Below the pieces are notes generated by a model, which was not told where the DNA came from, did no database searches, and saw only the letters and a program-made list of their open reading frames with translations. Below, piece by piece: positions 59,637 to 64,000 of a DNA stretch of 64,000 nucleotides. The position numbers were made by a program, and so were the translations under genes. Origin of the DNA: Pseudomonas sp. PICF141 (GTDB taxonomy: Bacteria > Pseudomonadota > Gammaproteobacteria > Pseudomonadales > Pseudomonadaceae); NCBI RefSeq assembly GCF_002286815.1, contig NZ_MUNM01000068.1, forward strand, positions 1 through 64,000, written 5' to 3'. How positions within the stretch are numbered: position 1 is the stretch's first letter; every line of letters begins with the position of its first letter.

Positions 59637-59732
59637 TCAGCTAATCACCTTGGTCAGGTTCGGCAAAATCAACAGCAGCGTAGTGGCGAATAGAATGAGC
59701 CCGGCTTGACGAACTTTCGAATGCTTGAACAT
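59637..59732 (-). CDS. Small single-helix membrane protein, 31 residues
   Basis: The short frame starts MFKHSKVRQAGLILF and continues as one hydrophobic helix (about 10-24) ending NLTKVIS. A basic N-terminus and single helix are typical of small inner-membrane proteins. AGGCGGTC lies upstream of the ATG. It sits just upstream of the cytochrome gene on the same strand and might be cotranscribed. Function unknown. Confidence 0.55.
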   Translation of the reverse strand: MFKHSKVRQAGLILFATTLLLILPNLTKVIS

Positions 59733-60198
59733 GGCTTGACCGCCTTTTTTGTTATTTCCTGGTGCCTGCCTGCATATCCATGACGGCAGAGCGCTGCACT
59801 TCCTGTAGTACGAGTGCCTCGGCAAAACCCGACGACAACTTCGTACAGGTTTACCTTAGGGCCCGCGTCAGGCTTGACTTAGATCCATTTCGTATGGGCT
59901 GAGTGCTCCTCGCTATTAAAAAAGAATGAGGCTTATTGCCAGCTTCTTGGGCGCCCGTTTGCTAGACAGCTTGGTGACGTGAATCGGTTTATCCGATAGC
60001 AGACTACCGTTCGTCTGAGCGTGAGGGTCAACATCAATGAGCACTGTGGTCATTGAATCCCCAGCTGCTGGGCATAAGGTGAGTGCATAAAGATCAGGAT
60101 CAAACGGTTCCCTGTAGGAGCTGCCGAAGGCTGCGATCTTTTGACCTTTTGACCTTTTGATCTTTTGATCTTCATTCACCACCAGGTTCGAGGACATC
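59733..60198. other. Intergenic region with half repeat and 8-bp tandem repeat
   Basis: No convincing gene is seen. A single BIME half-unit (CTGTAGGAGCTGCCGAAGGC) begins near 60113. It runs into a tandem array of 8-base units GATCTTTT/GACCTTTT at 60135-60172, nearly five copies. The array ends about 25 bases before the thiolase start and lies in its promoter or leader region. Confidence 0.65.
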
Positions 60199-61404
60199 AT
60201 GACCCAGGCTTTGATATTCGACGCGTTACGCACCCCCCGTGGCAAAGGCAAGGCCAATGGCGCCTTGTACAGCGTCAAGCCGGTCAATCTAGTGGCAGGA
60301 CTGTTGACGGCGCTGCAGCAGCGCATGTCGCTGGACACCAGTCAGGTCGATGATGTGGTGCTCGGCTGCGTGACGCCCATCGGCGATCAGGGTTCCGACA
60401 TCGCCAAGACCGCCACACAGGTGGCCGATTGGGACGTCAGCGTGGCCGGTATGCAGCTCAATCGCTTCTGCGCGTCAGGGCTGGAAGCGGTGAACCTGGG
60501 GGCGATGAAAGTGCGTTCCGGCTTCGAAGACCTGGTGGTGGTCGGTGGCGTCGAATCGATGTCTCGCGTGCCCATGGGCAGCGATGGCGGTGCTTGGGCG
60601 CTGGACCCGGAAACCAACTTGCACAACCACTTCACGCCTCAGGGCGTGGGCGCCGACCTGATTGCCACCATCGAAGGCTTCAGCCGTCAGGACGTCGATG
60701 CCTTCGCGTTGCAATCCCAGCAGAAGGCGGCGCGGGCGCGAGGGAACGGTTCGTTCCACAAGTCGCTGGTGCCGGTGCAAGACCAGAACGGCATCATCTT
60801 GCTTGATCACGATGAATTCATTCGTGCCGATTCGACGATGGAAGGTTTGGGCAAGCTCAAGCCGAGCTTCGAAATGATCGGGCAAATGGGCTTCGATGCC
60901 ACGGCGCTGCGGGTTTACAGCCAGGTCGAGCGGATCAACCACGTGCACACGCCGGGCAACAGTTCCGGGATCGTCGATGGCGCGGCGTTGATGCTGATCG
61001 GCTCCGAAGCGAAGGGCCGGGCGCTGGGCTTGCAACCGCGAGCGCGAATCGTCGCCACGGCGGTCACCAGCACCGACCCGACCATCATGCTCACCGGCCC
61101 CGCGCCGGCCACGCGCAAGGCGCTGGCCAAGGCCGGGCTACGGGTCGAAGACATCGACCTGTTCGAAGTCAACGAAGCGTTCGCCTCGGTGGTGCTCAAG
61201 TTCATCAAGGACATGGCCGTTGACCCCGACAAGGTCAACGTCAACGGCGGCTCCATCGCCATGGGGCACCCGCTCGGGGCCACTGGCTGCGCGATTCTCG
61301 GCACGCTGCTCGATGAACTGGAAGCCCGGCGCCAGCGCTATGGCCTGGCGACATTGTGTGTCGGCGGCGGCATGGGCATTGCCACCATCATCGAACGCCT
61401 CTGA
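60199..61404 (+). CDS. Acetyl-CoA acetyltransferase (thiolase)
   Basis: This 401-residue thiolase has the active-site Cys in NRFCASGLEAV, the DLFEVNEAFA and GGSIAMGHPLGATG segments with the catalytic His, and the C-terminal CVGGGMG Cys. It cleaves 3-ketoacyl-CoA or condenses acetyl-CoA. GTTCGAGGACATC precedes the ATG. It is 24 bases upstream of the FadB-like gene, forming a beta-oxidation pair. Confidence 0.93.
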   Translation: MTQALIFDALRTPRGKGKANGALYSVKPVNLVAGLLTALQQRMSLDTSQVDDVVLGCVTPIGDQGSDIAKTATQVADWDVSVAGMQLNRFCASGLEAVNLGAMKVRSGFEDLVVVGGVESMSRVPMGSDGGAWALDPETNLHNHFTPQGVGADLIATIEGFSRQDVDAFALQSQQKAARARGNGSFHKSLVPVQDQNGIILLDHDEFIRADSTMEGLGKLKPSFEMIGQMGFDATALRVYSQVERINHVHTPGNSSGIVDGAALMLIGSEAKGRALGLQPRARIVATAVTSTDPTIMLTGPAPATRKALAKAGLRVEDIDLFEVNEAFASVVLKFIKDMAVDPDKVNVNGGSIAMGHPLGATGCAILGTLLDELEARRQRYGLATLCVGGGMGIATIIERL

Positions 61405-61428
61405 GCCCTGACTTCTAGGAAAATTGCC

Positions 61429-63573
61429 ATGACCCAAGCCATCCGTTACGAAAAGGGCCAGGACCGGATCGTCGTCCTGACCATCGACATGCCGGGCCAG
61501 AGTGCCAACACCATGAACGCGGTCTACCGCGACGCCATGGCCATCTGTGTCGCCCGACTGGTCGCTGAAAAGGAAGCCATTGCCGGTGTCATCATCACCT
61601 CGGCCAAGAAAACCTTCTTCGCTGGCGGCGACCTCAATGAACTGATCAAAGTCGGCAAACCCGAAGCCAAAGCCTTTTACGACGTGGTGCTGAGCCTCAA
61701 GGGGCAATTGCGCACCCTGGAAACTCTCGGCAAACCGGTGGTCGCCGCGATCAACGGCGCAGCGCTTGGTGGTGGCTGGGAAATCTGCCTGGCGTGCCAC
61801 CATCGCGTGGCGCTGGACGATCCGTCGGTGTTGCTCGGGCTGCCGGAAGTCACGCTTGGCCTGTTGCCGGGCGGCGGCGGGGTGGTGCGCATGGTCCGTC
61901 TGCTGGGCATCGAAAAAGCGCTGCCGTATCTGCTTGAAGGCAAGAAAATCCGGCCGCAACAGGCGTTGCAAGCGGGGTTGATCGACGAGTTGGCCGCCGA
62001 TCGCGATGAACTGATGGCCAAGGCGCGGGCATGGATAGTCGCTCACCCGGTCGCTGTGCAGCGCTGGGACGTAAAGGGTTATCAGATTCCCGGCGGCACA
62101 CCGTCGGATCCGAAGCTCGCGCCGATGCTGGCGATCACGCCATCGATTCTGCGCAGCAAAACCCAGGGCTGCCTGCCCGCGCCGGAGAAAATTCTCTGTG
62201 CTGCGGTGGAAGGCGCCCAAGTGGATTTCGACACCGCGCACTTGATCGAAACCCGCTACTTCACCGAGCTGACCACCGGCCAGGTGTCGAAAAACCTGAT
62301 TGGCACGTTCTGGTTCCAGCTCAATGAAATCAATGCCGGCGGCTCGCGGCCACAAGGCATGGCGCCTTATATGACGAAGAAAGTCGGCGTGCTTGGCGCC
62401 GGGATGATGGGCGCTGGCATCGCGTTTGTCAGCGCATCGGCCGGCATCGACGTGGTGCTCAAAGACATCAACCTCGCCGCGGCAGAGAAGGGCAAGGCCC
62501 ACTCGGCGGCATTGCTGGACAAGAAGGTTGCGCGTGGTCAGTTAACCCAAGAGCAGCGCGAGGCAATTCTGGGGCGAATCCATGCCAGCGAAAACGATGA
62601 GGACCTGGCCGGTTGCGATCTGATCATTGAAGCCGTGTTTGAAGATCGCGAACTGAAGGCCAAGGTCTTATCGGCTGCGCAAACAATCGTCGGGCCGGAG
62701 GCGGTCATCGCCTCCAACACCTCGACCTTGCCGATCAGCGGCCTGGCCACTGCCGTGCCGGACCAGACGAAATTCATCGGCCTGCATTTCTTCAGTCCCG
62801 TGGAGAAAATGCCGCTGGTGGAAATCATCAAAGGCGTCCATACCAGCGATGAAACCCTGGCTCGCGGTTTCGATTTCGTCCTGCAAATCAACAAAACTCC
62901 GATCGTGGTCAACGACAGTCGCGGCTTCTTTACCTCGCGGGTGTTCGGCACCTTTACCAACGAAGGCATCGCCATGCTCGGCGAAGGCGTGAGCGCGCCG
63001 ATGATCGAGACCGAAGCGCGCAAGGCCGGCATGCCTGTCGGACCTCTGGCGATTTCCGACGAAGTTTCCCTCAGCCTCATGAGCCATATCCGCGAACAAA
63101 CCGCCAAAGACCTGCGAGCAGAAGGGAAACCGCTGACTGAACACCCGGCGTTCGCCGTGATTGATTTGCTGCTCAAGGAATACAAGCGTCCGGGCAAGGC
63201 CGCTGGAGGTGGCTTTTATGACTACCCGGCTGGAGGCCGGAAACATTTGTGGCCGGAGCTCAAAACCCGCTTCGAGAAAGCCGATGGGCAGATTTCGCCG
63301 CAGGACATACGCGATCGACTGCTGTTCGTCCAGGCCATCGAAACCGTGCGTTGCATGGAAGAGGGCGTGCTGACCTCGACGGCGGATGCCAACGTCGGCT
63401 CGATCCTCGGCATCGGCTTTGCGGCCTGGACCGGCGGTGCGCTGCAGTTCATCAATCAGTACGGCGTGAGAGACTTTGTCGCTCGCGCTCAGTACCTGGC
63501 CGAGCAGTACGGCGAGCGCTTCGCTCCACCTGCGCTGCTGCTGGAGAAAGCCGCCAAGGATGCGCTGTTCTAA
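61429..63573 (+). CDS. Bifunctional enoyl-CoA hydratase / 3-hydroxyacyl-CoA dehydrogenase (FadB/FadJ-like)
   Basis: This 714-residue protein has an N-terminal crotonase domain (about 1-190; FAGGDLNELI and NGAALGGGWEICLACH form the oxyanion hole) and a C-terminal dehydrogenase with the NAD-binding VGVLGAGMMGAGIAF near residue 320 and the catalytic region GLHFFSPVEKMPLVEI. It performs the hydration and dehydrogenation steps of fatty-acid beta-oxidation. The preceding thiolase completes the cycle. Gene order (thiolase first) differs from the classical fadBA. Confidence 0.93.
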   Translation: MTQAIRYEKGQDRIVVLTIDMPGQSANTMNAVYRDAMAICVARLVAEKEAIAGVIITSAKKTFFAGGDLNELIKVGKPEAKAFYDVVLSLKGQLRTLETLGKPVVAAINGAALGGGWEICLACHHRVALDDPSVLLGLPEVTLGLLPGGGGVVRMVRLLGIEKALPYLLEGKKIRPQQALQAGLIDELAADRDELMAKARAWIVAHPVAVQRWDVKGYQIPGGTPSDPKLAPMLAITPSILRSKTQGCLPAPEKILCAAVEGAQVDFDTAHLIETRYFTELTTGQVSKNLIGTFWFQLNEINAGGSRPQGMAPYMTKKVGVLGAGMMGAGIAFVSASAGIDVVLKDINLAAAEKGKAHSAALLDKKVARGQLTQEQREAILGRIHASENDEDLAGCDLIIEAVFEDRELKAKVLSAAQTIVGPEAVIASNTSTLPISGLATAVPDQTKFIGLHFFSPVEKMPLVEIIKGVHTSDETLARGFDFVLQINKTPIVVNDSRGFFTSRVFGTFTNEGIAMLGEGVSAPMIETEARKAGMPVGPLAISDEVSLSLMSHIREQTAKDLRAEGKPLTEHPAFAVIDLLLKEYKRPGKAAGGGFYDYPAGGRKHLWPELKTRFEKADGQISPQDIRDRLLFVQAIETVRCMEEGVLTSTADANVGSILGIGFAAWTGGALQFINQYGVRDFVARAQYLAEQYGERFAPPALLLEKAAKDALF

Positions 63574-63668
63574 GGGACCGATGACGCGTTCCGGGGCTTG
63601 CCTTGCCACCGTGTTTCAAGGCAGGCTCTGGGGTGTGCATTATTCCCATCATGTGTCAGGTATTTTTT

Positions 63669-64000
63669 ATGTCGTTACGCATCTGCATTCTGGAAACCGA
63701 CATCCTGCGTCCGGAACTGGTCGATCAATATCAGGGTTATGGGCAGATGTTCCAGCGTCTGTTTTCGCAGCAACCCATCGCTGCCGAGTTCACCGTGTAC
63801 AACGTGATGCAGGGTGATTATCCCAGCGATGACGAGACTTTTGATGCGTATCTGGTCACCGGCAGCAAAGCCGATTCCTTCGGCAACGACCCATGGATTG
63901 AAACCCTCAAGACGTACCTGCTGAACCGCTACGAACGCGGCGACAAACTGCTGGGCGTGTGCTTCGGTCATCAGTTGCTGGCGCTGTTGTTGGGTGGCAA
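63669..64000 (+). CDS. Class I glutamine amidotransferase-like protein (truncated by window edge)
   Basis: The first 110 residues of a GATase1-domain protein are visible: LRICILETDILRPEL, YLVTGSKADSFG, and the nucleophile elbow GVCFGHQLLA with Cys98. The rest, with the His-Glu dyad, lies beyond 64000. Stand-alone proteins of this type resemble GMP-synthase-type amidotransferases or gamma-glutamyl hydrolases such as PuuD of E. coli putrescine breakdown; substrate unknown. Confidence 0.85.
   Translation, partial: MSLRICILETDILRPELVDQYQGYGQMFQRLFSQQPIAAEFTVYNVMQGDYPSDDETFDAYLVTGSKADSFGNDPWIETLKTYLLNRYERGDKLLGVCFGHQLLALLLGG

Noticed and set aside
61138..62502. Minus-strand frame of 454 codons over the thiolase and FadB-like genes
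   Set aside because: Spans two well-supported genes on the other strand and shows no family motif.
1..64000. CRISPR arrays, prophage or complete insertion sequences
   Set aside because: No regularly spaced direct repeats and no transposase or phage structural genes were found; the only mobile trace is the integrase remnant near 39500.

Overview
The window reads as chromosomal DNA of a fluorescent Pseudomonas (P. fluorescens group). The grounds are the high-GC coding style, the minCDE - lpxL - patatin - rluA neighbourhood, prc/algO beside a quinone oxidoreductase, Pseudomonas-type small families (DUF3509, DUF3077), and many copies of the intergenic inverted repeats (REP/BIME type) typical of this group. 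The assignment rests on recalled gene order and family resemblance; no search was run.

Layout. 1-500: tRNA-Val and tRNA-Asp, a terminator and a repeat. 496-6435: membrane-anchored catalase-family protein with a di-haem cytochrome partner, an FKBP lipoprotein isomerase, a DUF1232 protein behind an inverted pair of perfect DnaA boxes, and a three-gene overlapping set starting with an HTH regulator. 6440-7400: a densely structured leader and a DUF3077-type small protein, then a perfect 40-bp inverted repeat. 7398-13273: EAL-CBS-GGDEF protein, Prc protease, quinone oxidoreductase, HAD phosphatase. 13386-19100: a five-gene minus-strand ABC importer operon with an embedded alkaline-phosphatase-superfamily hydrolase, divergent from a GntR/UTRA regulator, with DasR-like TGGTCTAG operators between them. 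19213-26239: small membrane protein, M18 aminopeptidase, RluA, MinE/D/C, LpxL acyltransferase, patatin. 26327-36239: two tandem Tsx/OmpK-like porins and a purine breakdown locus (puuE-uraD-alc-allA-puuD, divergent hiuH, NCS2 purine permease) sharing TTGTATACAA palindromes. 36557-39473: MarR regulator, aminotransferase, glutaredoxin-like protein, folE. 39481-41500: a small accessory island with an integrase remnant and two unrecognised divergent genes. 41654-49555: Smr protein, cysteine-hydrolase fold protein, prmB, alpha/beta hydrolase, aroC, MFS transporter, then a decayed methionine-salvage locus. 49774-64000: DUF3509, acyl-CoA synthetase, ankyrin protein, small hypotheticals, RraB-like protein, the ATP-grasp/alpha-E/transglutaminase trio, a c-type cytochrome, a thiolase and FadB-like pair, and a truncated glutamine amidotransferase at the right edge.

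How the genes work together. The purine locus should import purines through the porins and the NCS2 carrier and degrade urate via 5-hydroxyisourate, OHCU, allantoin and allantoate to glyoxylate and urea. The ABC/phosphatase operon probably imports and dephosphorylates (or hydrolyses the diester of) a phosphorylated compound under a UTRA repressor. The clearest unusual point is the methionine-salvage remnant: mtnB survives only as its two ends, mtnD has Tyr in place of a canonical metal-binding His, and no mtnC follows. The best candidates for undescribed biology are the structured leader at 6693-6921 and the two island genes at 39935-41425.
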